From Chitinophaga sp. Cy-1792 (lineage in GTDB: Bacteria; Bacteroidota; Bacteroidia; Chitinophagales; Chitinophagaceae), in NCBI RefSeq assembly GCF_011752935.1, contig NZ_VWWO01000003.1, positions 186,001 through 250,000 of the forward strand: a stretch of DNA of 64,000 nucleotides, written 5' to 3'. Every line of letters starts with the position of its first letter. Position 1 is the first letter of the stretch. Position numbers and translations under genes: made by a program. Shown here in pieces: positions 35,637 to 44,860 of this stretch. Under the pieces are notes generated by a model. It was not told where the DNA came from. It saw nothing but the letters and a program-made list of their open reading frames with translations, and made no database searches.

Positions 35637-38186
35637 TTATTTCGCAGGCTCCTCCGGCGTTCTTTTATCCCAGCGATTCAGAATGTTTTCATCTACACTC
35701 CGGATGTGTAAATCCCGCTGTGGATAAGGGATTTCGGTGCCTGCGGCATTCAGTGCATCGTAAATATATGTCATCACCTCGCTTTGAACGCTACCTGCAT
35801 TTCCTACATCGGCAACCCAGAAATAAATTTTAAAATTGATGCTGTTGTCCCCAAATTGATCGAATAATATGACAGGGGCAGGTATGGATAGCACACCATC
35901 ACGGTTAGGAAACGCCGCGGAAATAATAGCTTTCACCTTGCCGACATCACTGCCGTAACCCACGCCAATAACAAAATCCACCCGCTTGGTACGATTACTC
36001 AATGTCCAGTTGACCAGCTGATGTGATATCAGATCGCCATTAGGTACGATCACTTCCGACCCGTCAAATGCTGAAATCTTACTCGACCTGATACCAATCT
36101 CCTTTACAACGCCCGACTTCGTTCCGAGGTCTATCGTATCCCCAACTTCAATAGGCTTCTCAAAAGCCAGGATAATCCCCGATACCAGGTTGTTGACAAT
36201 ATTCTGCAACCCGAAACCAATACCAACGCCTAAGGCCCCAATAACAATGGTAACCTTATCCATCGGTATCCCTGACGCCGAAAATGCAAGGAGTATGCCC
36301 CCGCCTAAGATCGCCAGCCGTACCAGCAACATCGCGGAGCCCAACTTATTCTTCTTGGCATTCTGCTGGGTTGTAGACCCAAACAGATAGCTGATCAGCT
36401 GCGATAAAATAAAGGAAACCCATATCACCAGCACAAATACAATGATACTGCTGTAGGAAAATTCAAGGTTACCCAGCGTTCGCGAAGAGGAAAGGAAATC
36501 TATGATGAAATCATAAATCATATCATAGACATACAGGTTTCTGAACAGCATCAGCAGCCATCCGGCAAATGCAAGTACCATAAAAAGTGAACGTAGCTTA
36601 TGCTGTACGTCCTGGTAATCCACGAAGGAAATGAAGGAACTGCTGGTTTTGTTGGCCTCTACCTGCAGGTATACTGCTTCTATCATGATGCTGGTCAGCA
36701 CATACAGATTCACTGCCATTACTGTATTCACCACTGCGCTGGAACCCAGGATCTTGGCTAAACTCACCCGTGCCATCAATACCAGGATAAACGAAAATGC
36801 CGCCGTACAGATGAAAAGCATCAGTAACGGCGCTGAATATTTTGGCTGTACAAACGTGGAGGTAGTTGTTTCCCTAAGGAAGCGTATGCCCAGAATAAAG
36901 CTCAGGGCAGCGCCTATCAATAAACCCCATTGCTCCACATAGGTGACTTCTATTAACAGGTTATTCAAGGCATAAACAACCAGTAAACCCATTAGCAGCA
37001 GCCAGTTCCTGAAAAGCACTTTCGGAAAAATATCTTTAAACATGTAGGTCAGCGCTCCCATCGTCAGCAACAGAATGATCTCCGTAAACAATATCGGGTA
37101 CCGGATAGATAAAATATTTGCAAGGGTCGTCACCACAATTACTGTACTCGCAAGCGGATATTTATACAGGTACCTGGCATGCTGTAATATAGACTCCGAC
37201 TCCACCTCGCCATGCCGCAACCGTATCCGCCGGATGTTGTACAGCGTCACCCAGCCAAATAAAACGGCTATTAGTATCCACACAAAAAATACCGGCCACT
37301 GTATCGAAAAAAATATCCCCAGCACCTTGGTACTCTTATGCAACGATTGATGGACGACGGGTATAAATTCCAGCGGATTAATGCTATCCCGGTGCGGATT
37401 CCATATATACCTGTAATCCCGCTGGAACATATGTGTAGTAAATAATTGCAGCTGAAAGTTCATATCGTCCAGCAGATTGCTGACTTCTATATACCTGTTG
37501 GCTACTTTATTTTGCAGCAACCCAATCTTAACCAGGTTCACCTTATTGGCGCTATCTACTGTCCGGAATTTTAATATCAGGTTACTCAGCATACCAACAT
37601 ACAATCCATACAGCTCATCTTCTGAAGGTATATTGCGCATGGCTGTATCCCGCCGCAACGTATGGATCGTATCGTTAATGATCACCAGCCGGTCGTAATA
37701 GGAAAATAATATTGTCTGCCACGAGTTCAGCTTACGCTCCAGCTGCTCCAGCATGATTTTGTTGGTATGGATGTCGTTGATATTCGGAGTGCGCTGAAGG
37801 CCCGCCATATTGCCTTTAATCAACGCCAGTGATGTATCTACCAATGGCAGACTGGCACTGATCTTGGCCGTATCAAATCCCCGTTTCAGGGCGGTCATCT
37901 CAGAGTTGAGCAACAGGGTGTAATTCTCTATTCTGTTGATTAACAGCGATACGGTCGTATCAGATTTGCGGATACCACTGCCATTACTGGTGTCCGATGC
38001 CAGCCGCTGAAGATTCCTGCTGATGGTAGCACTATCTGCCGGCCGCATGGTGTCGTGCGGTAATTCGCTCAGTGATACGGGTTTACTCCTGCGCTTCTGT
38101 GCCTGTGCACCTAAACTGGTTATCAATACATAACAAACCAAAATGACACAAAAAACCAGATATCTGTTTATAACCTTGATGGACAT
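35637..38186 (-). CDS. Large MscS-family mechanosensitive channel
   Basis: Inner-membrane channel of 849 residues. A signal-like segment (1-29, ending GAQA) precedes a long periplasmic helical region (about 30-290), then about eight further hydrophobic helices. The MscS core lies at about 610-830: pore helix GALGVGIGFGLQNIVNNLVSG, the beta domain FEKPIEVGDTIDLGTKSGVV, and a C-terminal cage with PYPQRDLHIR. Size and periplasmic extension resemble MscK/MscM-type channels. It releases solutes during hypo-osmotic shock. The gene stands alone; its end lies close to the tRNA-Met promoter, and it is divergent from glpD. Confidence 0.93.
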   Translation of the reverse strand: MSIKVINRYLVFCVILVCYVLITSLGAQAQKRRSKPVSLSELPHDTMRPADSATISRNLQRLASDTSNGSGIRKSDTTVSLLINRIENYTLLLNSEMTALKRGFDTAKISASLPLVDTSLALIKGNMAGLQRTPNINDIHTNKIMLEQLERKLNSWQTILFSYYDRLVIINDTIHTLRRDTAMRNIPSEDELYGLYVGMLSNLILKFRTVDSANKVNLVKIGLLQNKVANRYIEVSNLLDDMNFQLQLFTTHMFQRDYRYIWNPHRDSINPLEFIPVVHQSLHKSTKVLGIFFSIQWPVFFVWILIAVLFGWVTLYNIRRIRLRHGEVESESILQHARYLYKYPLASTVIVVTTLANILSIRYPILFTEIILLLTMGALTYMFKDIFPKVLFRNWLLLMGLLVVYALNNLLIEVTYVEQWGLLIGAALSFILGIRFLRETTTSTFVQPKYSAPLLMLFICTAAFSFILVLMARVSLAKILGSSAVVNTVMAVNLYVLTSIMIEAVYLQVEANKTSSSFISFVDYQDVQHKLRSLFMVLAFAGWLLMLFRNLYVYDMIYDFIIDFLSSSRTLGNLEFSYSSIIVFVLVIWVSFILSQLISYLFGSTTQQNAKKNKLGSAMLLVRLAILGGGILLAFSASGIPMDKVTIVIGALGVGIGFGLQNIVNNLVSGIILAFEKPIEVGDTIDLGTKSGVVKEIGIRSSKISAFDGSEVIVPNGDLISHQLVNWTLSNRTKRVDFVIGVGYGSDVGKVKAIISAAFPNRDGVLSIPAPVILFDQFGDNSINFKIYFWVADVGNAGSVQSEVMTYIYDALNAAGTEIPYPQRDLHIRSVDENILNRWDKRTPEEPAK

Positions 38187-38330
38187 ATGAATTTTGCAAT
38201 GCTGATACTATTCTGGAACGCTTTTAAACGCTAAAAGTTTGCTTATTCACAACATTTGCTACCCCGGATCGGTTTAAGTCAGTATGCCCCGATTCGCGAA
38301 ATATCGGGCCCGGAAAAACGAACTAGCCTT

Positions 38331-39908
38331 ATGAAAAGAGAAGAAATAGTAGATAGTCTCAGAACTGATCTTGAACCATGGGATATTATCGTGGTAGGCG
38401 GCGGCGCCACCGGACTGGGAGCTGCACTGGAAGCCGTCACCAGAGGTTACCGAACCCTGGTGCTGGAACAGGTGGACTTTGCTAAATCAACCTCCAGTAA
38501 AAGTACAAAACTGGTGCATGGTGGTGTCAGGTACCTCGCCCAGGGCGATGTCAGCCTGGTCAGGGAAGCCAGCCACGAACGTGGTCTGCTCACCCACAAC
38601 GCGCCGCATCTTGTCCGTAATCTCTCTTTTGTGATCCCGACGTTCAGCTTCTGGGAAAATATTAAATACACCATCGGCCTGAAATTATATGACTGGCTCG
38701 CCGGCAGACTCAGTCTCGGCAAGTCTAAACATATCTCCAAATCTGAAGCACTGCAACGATTGCCCACACTCAAGCCGGATAAACTGGCGGGCGGTGTCCT
38801 CTACCATGATGGCCAGTTCGATGATTCCCGTCTGGCGGTCAACCTGGCACAAACGATTGTGGATAAAGGTGGTACTGCGCTGAATTATATGCGGGTAACC
38901 GGCCTGCACAAAGATCAGTTCGGCACTATCAGTGGTGTAACGGTAAGGGATACACTGAACGGCGGACACGATATCTACCTGAATACCAAGGCTGTTATCA
39001 ACGCCACCGGCGTCTTTGCGGATGATATCCTGGAAATGGATAATCCCAGCGCGCCTAAGTCTATCGCTGCCAGCCAGGGGGTACACGTGGTGCTGGACAG
39101 GGAATTCCTTCCCGGCCATGATGCCCTGATGATCCCGGCCACCAGCGACGGCCGCGTGCTGTTCGCCGTTCCATGGCACAATAAAGTGGTGGTAGGTACC
39201 ACTGATACGCCGGTAAATACGATCAGCCTGGAACCACACGCACTGGAATCTGAAATTAATTTTATCCTCACCACGGCCGATCAATACCTGGCTCATCCGC
39301 CAAAACGCTCGGATGTTCGCAGTGTATGGGCCGGACTCCGCCCACTGGCCGCCCCCAAGGCAGAGGGACATAAAACCAAGGAAATCTCACGCAGCCATAA
39401 AATCATTGCTGCCAGCTCCGGACTCATGACTATCATCGGTGGTAAATGGACGACCTACCGCCGCATGGGACAAGACGTAATCCATCAGCTGGAACACACC
39501 ATGCGCTGGAAAGAAACGGAAACAGCTACAGAGGAACTGCCAATCCACGGCGCCATGGCTAACGTGAACTGGGAGGATCCCTGGTATTTTTATGGTAGCG
39601 ATGAAGCAGCCATCCGCCAGCTGGCAAACGATAATCCGGTGCTCAACGAAACAATCAGCGAAGCATTTAGTATTAAAAAAGCCCAGGTGGCCTGGGCGGT
39701 AAGAGAAGAAATGGCCCGGAATATTGAAGATTTCCTGGCCCGAAGGGTAAGATTGCTGTTCCTGGATGCAAGAGAAGCACTTCGTATAGCCCCTGCCGTA
39801 GCAGAAGTAATGGCGGCAGAACTGAAAAAAGATGATCGCTGGATAGCAGGTCAGCTGGAGGCGTTCAAAAAAGAAGCGAATATTTACTTAATAGACCCGG
39901 TAAGCTGA
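38331..39908 (+). CDS. glpD: Aerobic glycerol-3-phosphate dehydrogenase
   Basis: FAD-dependent enzyme of 525 residues that oxidises sn-glycerol 3-phosphate to dihydroxyacetone phosphate at the inner membrane, feeding electrons to quinone. ATG 38331 is chosen because the preceding in-frame residues are not conserved in character. The Rossmann motif is VVGGGATGLG (about 21-30), followed by the family block STSSKSTKLVHGGVRYL. Other marks are DGRVLFAVPWHNKVVVGTTDT, WAGLRPL and GGKWTTYRRM. The C-terminal helical domain is complete. No glpF or glpK is in the window, so the gene is not in a glp operon here. Confidence 0.95.
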   Translation: MKREEIVDSLRTDLEPWDIIVVGGGATGLGAALEAVTRGYRTLVLEQVDFAKSTSSKSTKLVHGGVRYLAQGDVSLVREASHERGLLTHNAPHLVRNLSFVIPTFSFWENIKYTIGLKLYDWLAGRLSLGKSKHISKSEALQRLPTLKPDKLAGGVLYHDGQFDDSRLAVNLAQTIVDKGGTALNYMRVTGLHKDQFGTISGVTVRDTLNGGHDIYLNTKAVINATGVFADDILEMDNPSAPKSIAASQGVHVVLDREFLPGHDALMIPATSDGRVLFAVPWHNKVVVGTTDTPVNTISLEPHALESEINFILTTADQYLAHPPKRSDVRSVWAGLRPLAAPKAEGHKTKEISRSHKIIAASSGLMTIIGGKWTTYRRMGQDVIHQLEHTMRWKETETATEELPIHGAMANVNWEDPWYFYGSDEAAIRQLANDNPVLNETISEAFSIKKAQVAWAVREEMARNIEDFLARRVRLLFLDAREALRIAPAVAEVMAAELKKDDRWIAGQLEAFKKEANIYLIDPVS

Positions 39909-39924
39909 AAGCTATACCGGGTCT
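39893..39924. terminator. Hairpin over the glpD stop codon, shared with the nitroreductase gene
   Basis: AGACCCGGTA pairs with TACCGGGTCT; the glpD stop lies in the loop. No long T-run follows, so efficiency as a terminator is doubtful. Confidence 0.5.
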
Positions 39925-39937
39925 GAATGTTATCGGA

Positions 39938-40531
39938 TTACATCCATTTTACTTTCTCACTGACTGGCTTAACACGTTTGCCGGCAACTGCAGGCTCATC
40001 TGTGTAACCCAGGTAGAATAAGCCCAACACCTGGTCTTCCTCTCCCAGGCCCAGGTAATCTTTCATGGCAGGGTGAAGCGTCATACCGCCGGTTCCCCAG
40101 TAAGCTGCAATATGGCGGGCATGTGCACTCAGCCACATATTCTGCACGCCGCAGGCTACAGCTGCCACTTCTTCCACTACCGGAATATTCGGCTTATTAC
40201 CGCGCTTCATACAGATCGCGATAACGTGAGAAGCCAGGTCGCCCTGCGATTTCAGCTTATCATAGTTGCCGGAAATGAATTTTTCCGCAGGCGTATATTG
40301 TTTGTAGAGATCAGCATGCGCTGTACAGAATTCCTGTACTTTGTCGCCGCCATACACTACAAAATACCATGGCTCGGTATAGCCGTGAGTAGGCGCCCAG
40401 TCAGCGCTCTGTAACAGTTCATTGATTGTCTCATCCGCGATTTTCTTACCGTTCATACTGGTCGGCTTGATGTTGCGGCGACTGCTGATTAGATTGTCCA
40501 CCAGGGTGGCTGCTGTTGTTGTATCGATCAT
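39938..40531 (-). CDS. Nitroreductase family protein
   Basis: FMN-dependent oxidoreductase of 197 residues. Family marks: SRRNIKP at the N-terminus (phosphate-binding Arg pair), ADWAPTHGYTEPWYFVVY, and the late block GTGGMTLHPAMKDYLGLGEEDQVLGLFYLGYT with the LGL-x-LGY pattern. It looks most like the YdjA/small nitroreductase branch. It is the last of a run of minus-strand genes (hypothetical, rdgB, thioesterase, nitroreductase) with gaps of 11-25 bases, so they likely form one operon. The substrate is unknown. Confidence 0.9.
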   Translation of the reverse strand: MIDTTTAATLVDNLISSRRNIKPTSMNGKKIADETINELLQSADWAPTHGYTEPWYFVVYGGDKVQEFCTAHADLYKQYTPAEKFISGNYDKLKSQGDLASHVIAICMKRGNKPNIPVVEEVAAVACGVQNMWLSAHARHIAAYWGTGGMTLHPAMKDYLGLGEEDQVLGLFYLGYTDEPAVAGKRVKPVSEKVKWM

Positions 40532-40542
40532 TTCTTTAATTT

Positions 40543-40977
40543 TTATTTTTCCAGGCTGGCTTTCATTTCTGCTGAAAGCTTCGCTACTTTACGTGTGTTG
40601 TAATCAAAACATACCATACCTGTTTTTCCTTCAGCTACAGTGATCTGCTTTTCATCCCTGGTAGTGGTAATGCGGTAAAAAAGTTCAAATCCGAAAGTAC
40701 TAAACTCTCCGGCTGCAACCTCCACTTTAAAGATATCCCCATGGAATGCTTCGCCTTTATAGGCGATAGCCACATCTGCCATGATCAAACCGGTGTTGGT
40801 ACTGTGGTCCAGCTCTTTATAGCCCAGCTGTTGCAGGTATTGTATTCTGGCTTCATGCATGATAGACAGAATAGCATCATTGCCCACATGGCCGCCATAA
40901 TTTACATCCTGGATCCTAACGGGAATGGTTATACTAAAACTGAATTGCGCAGGTAGATCTATTTTAATTCTTGCCAT
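40543..40977 (-). CDS. Acyl-CoA thioesterase (4HBT hotdog family)
   Basis: Hotdog protein of 144 residues of the YbgC/4-hydroxybenzoyl-CoA thioesterase branch. It shows the signature VRIQDVNYGGHVGNDAILSI (Asp and His-Val-Gly-Asn around the catalytic turn) and EARIQYLQQLGY on the central helix. It would hydrolyse acyl-CoA in the cytoplasm. It sits between rdgB (21 bases) and the nitroreductase gene (11 bases) in the same operon. Confidence 0.9.
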   Translation of the reverse strand: MARIKIDLPAQFSFSITIPVRIQDVNYGGHVGNDAILSIMHEARIQYLQQLGYKELDHSTNTGLIMADVAIAYKGEAFHGDIFKVEVAAGEFSTFGFELFYRITTTRDEKQITVAEGKTGMVCFDYNTRKVAKLSAEMKASLEK

Positions 40978-40998
40978 TATATTGGTTTAGGGAGATGA

Positions 40999-41580
40999 TT
41001 ATGCGTTTACAGATTTCAGGAATTCGGCAAACAGATGATGCGCCTTCGCACGGTGACTATATTGGTTTTTCTCTGCCAGGTCCATTTCTGCAAAAGATTT
41101 GCTGGCACCTTCCGGAACAAAGATAGGATCATAGCCAAACCCTTTTTCACCCTGCACAGCAGTAGTAATATGGCCTTTGCAGATCCCTTCAAACTGATAT
41201 TCCTTACCATCCAGTATCAATGACAATACGGTACGGAACTGTGCTTCCCTGTTGGTAACTCCTTCCATTTCCTGCAATACCTTAGTGATATTGTCTGCCG
41301 CCAGCTTCTGCTCACCGGCATATCTTGCAGATAATACACCTGGTGCACCGTTCAGGGCGGTAATTTCCAGGCCGGTATCTTCTCCGAAGCAATTGGTGCC
41401 GGTCATTCTGTAAATGGTTTCGGATTTCTCAAGGGCATTGGCTTCCAGGGTATCATGTGGTTCCGGTATGTCGATGTCAATACCGGCATCCTGTAATGTA
41501 ATGATATCGAAGTTGTTGCCAACCAATGACTTAAACTCTTTTACCTTGTTCTCGTTGTTCGTCGCAAAAATTAATTTCAT
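40999..41580 (-). CDS. rdgB: Non-canonical purine NTP pyrophosphatase (RdgB/HAM1)
   Basis: House-cleaning enzyme of 193 residues that hydrolyses dITP/XTP to the monophosphate and PPi. Family marks: IFATNNENKVKEFKSLV (substrate-binding start), CFGEDTGLEITALNGAPGVLSARYAG (catalytic Asp, specificity loop) and EKGFGYDPIFVPEG, then SHRAKAHH. Length is normal. It lies 25 bases downstream of the hypothetical gene at 41606-42106 and 21 bases upstream of the thioesterase gene. Confidence 0.96.
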   Translation of the reverse strand: MKLIFATNNENKVKEFKSLVGNNFDIITLQDAGIDIDIPEPHDTLEANALEKSETIYRMTGTNCFGEDTGLEITALNGAPGVLSARYAGEQKLAADNITKVLQEMEGVTNREAQFRTVLSLILDGKEYQFEGICKGHITTAVQGEKGFGYDPIFVPEGASKSFAEMDLAEKNQYSHRAKAHHLFAEFLKSVNA

Positions 41581-41605
41581 AAAACTTTCCTTATAGCTGC
41601 CGGCA

Positions 41606-42106
41606 TTAGCCGATGGTGAGTAATTGTTTGAGTCCTGCCCATAACCTTGCCTTCATCGTTTTATCACTGCCTATTACCGACAAATGATCTGAAAACAGCA
41701 CAGTACTGCCGCCTATAGTAAATAACTGATAGGAGGGAAGGTCGTCTATTTTTAATTGAGCCGGTGCGATGCCGAATACAACGGCCTGTTTTATATTGAG
41801 TGCCTGTTGCCACTCCCTGAAACTCAAATCCGGGTAAGATTGGATGTTTACAAGGGCCACATCCTGCATCCCCAGTTTGCAGGCATTTAATATATTAGTA
41901 AGGAGATTGAATAAATCGTCGTTCAAATATGGTTCATTTTCGTTTTGTATGAAGAGGACCACGTTTTTTTGATTTTCTCCTAAATATTTGACATTCGGCA
42001 AAGGTTTTTGCGGTTCGGCCACGGACTTGCTTTCGCCGGGAATGATCGGCTGGGCAAAGATTTTGGCCAGAAAGTAAGGGTCTAATTGCAAATCCTCAAG
42101 TGCCAT
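41606..42106 (-). CDS. Conserved-type hypothetical protein, 166 residues
   Basis: I cannot assign a function. The protein is soluble, with an N-terminal Pro-rich linker (IPGESKSVAEPQKPLPNV) followed by a compact alpha/beta domain: strands NVVLFIQNE, DVALVNIQSY and AVVFGIAP alternate with helices (LLTNILNACKLG), and it ends with a short helix (RLWAGLKQLL). The pattern resembles small nucleotide- or clamp-loader-accessory folds, but no motif supports that. It starts the operon with rdgB and is divergent from ilvE, with 130 bases between. Confidence 0.75.
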   Translation of the reverse strand: MALEDLQLDPYFLAKIFAQPIIPGESKSVAEPQKPLPNVKYLGENQKNVVLFIQNENEPYLNDDLFNLLTNILNACKLGMQDVALVNIQSYPDLSFREWQQALNIKQAVVFGIAPAQLKIDDLPSYQLFTIGGSTVLFSDHLSVIGSDKTMKARLWAGLKQLLTIG

Positions 42107-42236
42107 AATTATTATAATTAAAATTAATATGAAGGCCCCGCGTGGGGAAAAATCAGTTTATTTGCAAAGCCGTGCCTGTTGAGGCGGGGCAAGTCGCAAC
42201 GAAAGTGTAAAAATATTGAGATAAAATTGATTAACC

Positions 42237-43334
42237 ATGATGGTAACTAAATCAGCAGTAAGGGAAGAAGCTGAAAAGAAGATCAAAGTCACCAAAACCG
42301 AGCACAGCAGAATAGGTGAGATAGATTTTAATAATCTGGTATTTGGTAAGAAATATGCCGACCATATGTTGGTGGCAGATTTCGATGGTAAAGAGTGGAT
42401 TAACGCAGAAATTGTCCCTTTCCAGAATCTTTCAGTAAGTCCTTCCAATGCTGCATGGCATTACGGCCAGGCTATATTTGAGGGTATTAAGGCCTACAAG
42501 GACCCACAGGAAAATCCAATGATTTTCCGCCCTTATGATAACTATAAGCGCTTCAACCTGTCCGCCGAAAGAATGGGTATGCCTTCCGTTCCGGAATGGC
42601 TGTTCATCGGTGGTATGGATATGTTGATCGATATGGACCGCAACTGGGTACCAACCGGCGAAGGTTGCTCCCTCTACCTGCGTCCGTTCATGATCGCCGC
42701 AGACGAGTTCATCGGGGTACGTCCTTCCGAAACTTACAAATTTGCTATTATCAATTCTCCATCCGGCCCATACTTTAATAAGCCTATTAAATTACTGGTG
42801 CAGGATAAATATGTACGTGCCTTCCCTGGTGGCGTAGGTTTTGCAAAAGCTGCCGGTAACTACGGCGGTGCCATGTATCCTACCATGCAGGCTAAACAGA
42901 AAGGTTTCGACCAGATCCTCTGGGTAGATGGTTTTGAACACAAATACCTGCAGGAATGCGGTACCATGAACGTTTTCGCTATCATCGGCAACACTGCCGT
43001 TACGCCAGACCTGACCCAGGGAACCATCCTGGAAGGTGTTACCCGTAACAGCGTAATGGACGTATTGAAAGATATGGGCCTCATCGTTGAAGAACGCCCG
43101 GTTTCCATCGATGAACTGGTAACCGCATATAATAATGGTACACTCCGCGAAGTATTTGGTACCGGTACCGCTGCCAGCGTAGCCTATGTAGAACAACTGG
43201 ACTACCTGGACAACCAGCTGAAACTGGACACCACTAAATATGAAGTAGGTGCCGAAGTTATCCGCCGCCTCGATGGTATCCGTACCGGAAAAGCAGCCGA
43301 TACCCGTAACTGGAATTACATAGTAGGCGAATAA
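42237..43334 (+). CDS. ilvE: Branched-chain amino-acid aminotransferase
   Basis: PLP-dependent class IV aminotransferase of 365 residues that makes or degrades Leu, Ile and Val with 2-oxoglutarate/glutamate. Marks: AWHYGQAIFEGIKAYK near the start, the PLP lysine in VGFAKAAGNYGGAM (Lys in FAKAAGNY), LQECGTMNVFAIIG and the GTILEGVTRNSVMD phosphate-binding turn, then EVFGTGTAASV. This is the long form found in Bacteroidota and eukaryotes. Either of two consecutive ATG codons may start it. It is a single gene with its own terminator. Confidence 0.96.
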   Translation: MMVTKSAVREEAEKKIKVTKTEHSRIGEIDFNNLVFGKKYADHMLVADFDGKEWINAEIVPFQNLSVSPSNAAWHYGQAIFEGIKAYKDPQENPMIFRPYDNYKRFNLSAERMGMPSVPEWLFIGGMDMLIDMDRNWVPTGEGCSLYLRPFMIAADEFIGVRPSETYKFAIINSPSGPYFNKPIKLLVQDKYVRAFPGGVGFAKAAGNYGGAMYPTMQAKQKGFDQILWVDGFEHKYLQECGTMNVFAIIGNTAVTPDLTQGTILEGVTRNSVMDVLKDMGLIVEERPVSIDELVTAYNNGTLREVFGTGTAASVAYVEQLDYLDNQLKLDTTKYEVGAEVIRRLDGIRTGKAADTRNWNYIVGE

Positions 43335-43358
43335 TCAATTGCTTATATAATAATATAG

Positions 43359-43402
43359 ATAAAGACTTATGTCGCCTGGTTGGCCATAAGTCTTTATTTT
43401 TT
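43359..43402 (+). terminator. Terminator of ilvE
   Basis: ATAAAGACTTATG (43359-43371) pairs with CATAAGTCTTTAT (43385-43397), followed by TTTTTT. Confidence 0.85.
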
Positions 43403-43443
43403 CCCGGACGTTATTTTTTTTCGGTAGATATTGAGAGAAACCT

Positions 43444-43540
43444 TACCTTTGCGTTCCGGTTACAGGTAAGCGTATCAATTACCGAGGAACCAAACCGCTT
43501 CCGGGGTAGTTGCACCACTGGTGTGACAAAAAAAATTCGA
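43444..43540 (+). ncRNA. Candidate structured leader upstream of rpsL
   Basis: A -7 box TACCTTTG (43444-43451) is followed by sequence that can fold: GTTCC/GGAAC enclosing GGTAA/TTACC, then a small CACC/GGTG hairpin near 43513-43527. A second, better promoter for rpsL lies downstream, so this piece may be an upstream leader or a separate short RNA. No protein is encoded here. Confidence 0.35.
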
Positions 43541-43547
43541 AACAATT

Positions 43548-43577
43548 TTGTTATTCACACATATAGTTTTACCTTTG
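43548..43577 (+). promoter_or_regulatory. Promoter of the rpsL-rpsG operon
   Basis: TTG (43548-43550), 19-nt spacer, TACCTTTG (43570-43577); perfect fit to the Bacteroidota consensus, 68 bases before the rpsL ATG. Confidence 0.8.
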
Positions 43578-43645
43578 CCGTCCCAAAATCCCATATGGGA
43601 ATTTGGATGTCATCTGTTAAACCGACATAAAAAACTAGGTAAAGA

Positions 43646-44026
43646 ATGCCTACTATACAACAATTAGTAAGAAAAGGAAGAGAAATTATCCGGGCTAAGT
43701 CCAAGTCCAGGGCATTAGATAGCTGCCCTCAGCGCCGTGGCGTTTGTACGCGTGTTTACACTACTACGCCTAAAAAACCGAACTCCGCATTGCGTAAAGT
43801 TGCGAAGGTGCGTTTAACCAATAAAGTTGAGGTGATTGCCTATATCCCAGGTGAAGGTCATAACCTCCAGGAGCACTCTATCGTACTGATCCGTGGTGGA
43901 AGGGTTAAAGACTTACCAGGTGTTCGTTACCACATCGTTCGCGGTTCTCTGGATACTGCAGGTGTGAAAGACAGAAAGAAGAGCCGTTCCAAATATGGTA
44001 CTAAGAAGGAAAAGGCTAAAAAATAA
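43646..44026 (+). CDS. rpsL: 30S ribosomal protein S12
   Basis: S12 of 126 residues, the accuracy-centre protein of the small subunit. It shows [39 protein letters not shown] (the loop with the streptomycin-resistance lysine, KKPNSALRK) and [30 protein letters not shown] with the second KDLPG loop. Both loops are wild type. It is the first gene of the transcript; rpsG follows after 31 bases. Confidence 0.98.
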   Translation: MPTIQQLVRKGREIIRAKSKSRALDSCPQRRGVCTRVYTTTPKKPNSALRKVAKVRLTNKVEVIAYIPGEGHNLQEHSIVLIRGGRVKDLPGVRYHIVRGSLDTAGVKDRKKSRSKYGTKKEKAKK

Positions 44027-44057
44027 TAATAATAACTAGTAGTAATTTTCAATATAA

Positions 44058-44525
44058 ATGAGAAAGCAAGCTGCAAAGAAATTGCCTCTGGCTCCGGATC
44101 CTAGGTTCAATGACAAACTGGTTACCCGCTTTGTTAATAACGTTATGGAGCAAGGAAAAAAGAGCATTGCCTATAAAATTTTCTACGATGCTGTGGATAA
44201 AGTAAGCCAAATGACCGGTGAAAACGGTTACGAGGTTTGGAGAAAAGCATTGACCAACGTTACTCCTGCTGTAGAAGTTAGAAGCCGTCGTATCGGTGGT
44301 GCTACCTTCCAGATCCCTGCTGAAGTACGCCCTGATAGAAAAATTTCCCTGAGCATCAAATGGTTAGTTCGCTACGCTGGCGACAGAAACGGTAAGAGCA
44401 TGGCTGATAAGCTGGCGAATGAAATCGTAGCTGCAAGCAAAGGTGAAGGTGCCGCTTTCAAAAAGAAAGAAGATACTCACCGTATGGCTGAAGCTAACAA
44501 AGCTTTCTCTCACTTCAGAGTATAG
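44058..44525 (+). CDS. rpsG: 30S ribosomal protein S7
   Basis: S7 of 155 residues, which nucleates assembly of the 30S head. Marks: PDPRFNDKLVTRFVNNVMEQGKKSIAYKI, ALTNVTPAVEVRSRRIGGATFQIPAEV and the C-terminal EDTHRMAEANKAFSHFRV. It is followed by a strong terminator and not by fusA, unlike the common str operon order; fusA lies 6.5 kb further with its own promoter. Confidence 0.98.
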   Translation: MRKQAAKKLPLAPDPRFNDKLVTRFVNNVMEQGKKSIAYKIFYDAVDKVSQMTGENGYEVWRKALTNVTPAVEVRSRRIGGATFQIPAEVRPDRKISLSIKWLVRYAGDRNGKSMADKLANEIVAASKGEGAAFKKKEDTHRMAEANKAFSHFRV

Positions 44526-44557
44526 TTATAGCCCTAACCGGCAAACTCAATATATTT

Positions 44558-44595
44558 GGCGGACAGTTCTGTTATCGGAACTGTTCGCCTTTTTA
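44558..44595 (+). terminator. Terminator of rpsL-rpsG
   Basis: GGCGGACAGTTC (44558-44569) pairs with GAACTGTTCGCC (44578-44589), with a T-run after it. Confidence 0.88.
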
Positions 44596-44620
44596 TGCTT
44601 ACTGCACAACCCCCTCCCCA

Positions 44621-44783
44621 GATCATTCCCACAAACAACCGCCTATTTCTGCTATTCGAACCCTTGCCTTTTTATTTCCTGCATAATCATCTTTCCATAG
44701 CAAGACCATTCCCACAAAACAACCGCCTATTTCCGCCACCCGAACCTTGCCTTTATACTTCCTGCATATTCATCTCCTCCAAC
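44621..44783. repeat. Two imperfect tandem copies of an about 80-bp repeat
   Basis: Copies at about 44621-44700 and 44704-44783 share CATTCCCACAAA, ACAACCGCCTATTTC, CGAACC, TTGCCTTT and CTTCCTGCATA-type blocks. The region is non-coding, C-rich and lies between the rpsG terminator and the collagen-like gene's terminator. Confidence 0.7.
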
Positions 44784-44800
44784 ATCCCCAAAACACAAAT

Positions 44801-44828
44801 AAAAAAGCCGGACACCAAAGTGCCCGGC
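44801..44828 (-). terminator. Terminator of the collagen-like gene cluster
   Basis: Minus strand GCCGGGCA pairs with TGTCCGGC (one G-U pair) and TTTTTT follows. Confidence 0.82.
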
Positions 44829-44860
44829 CCTACTTTATCTGAACTAAATCGCATCGCTGC

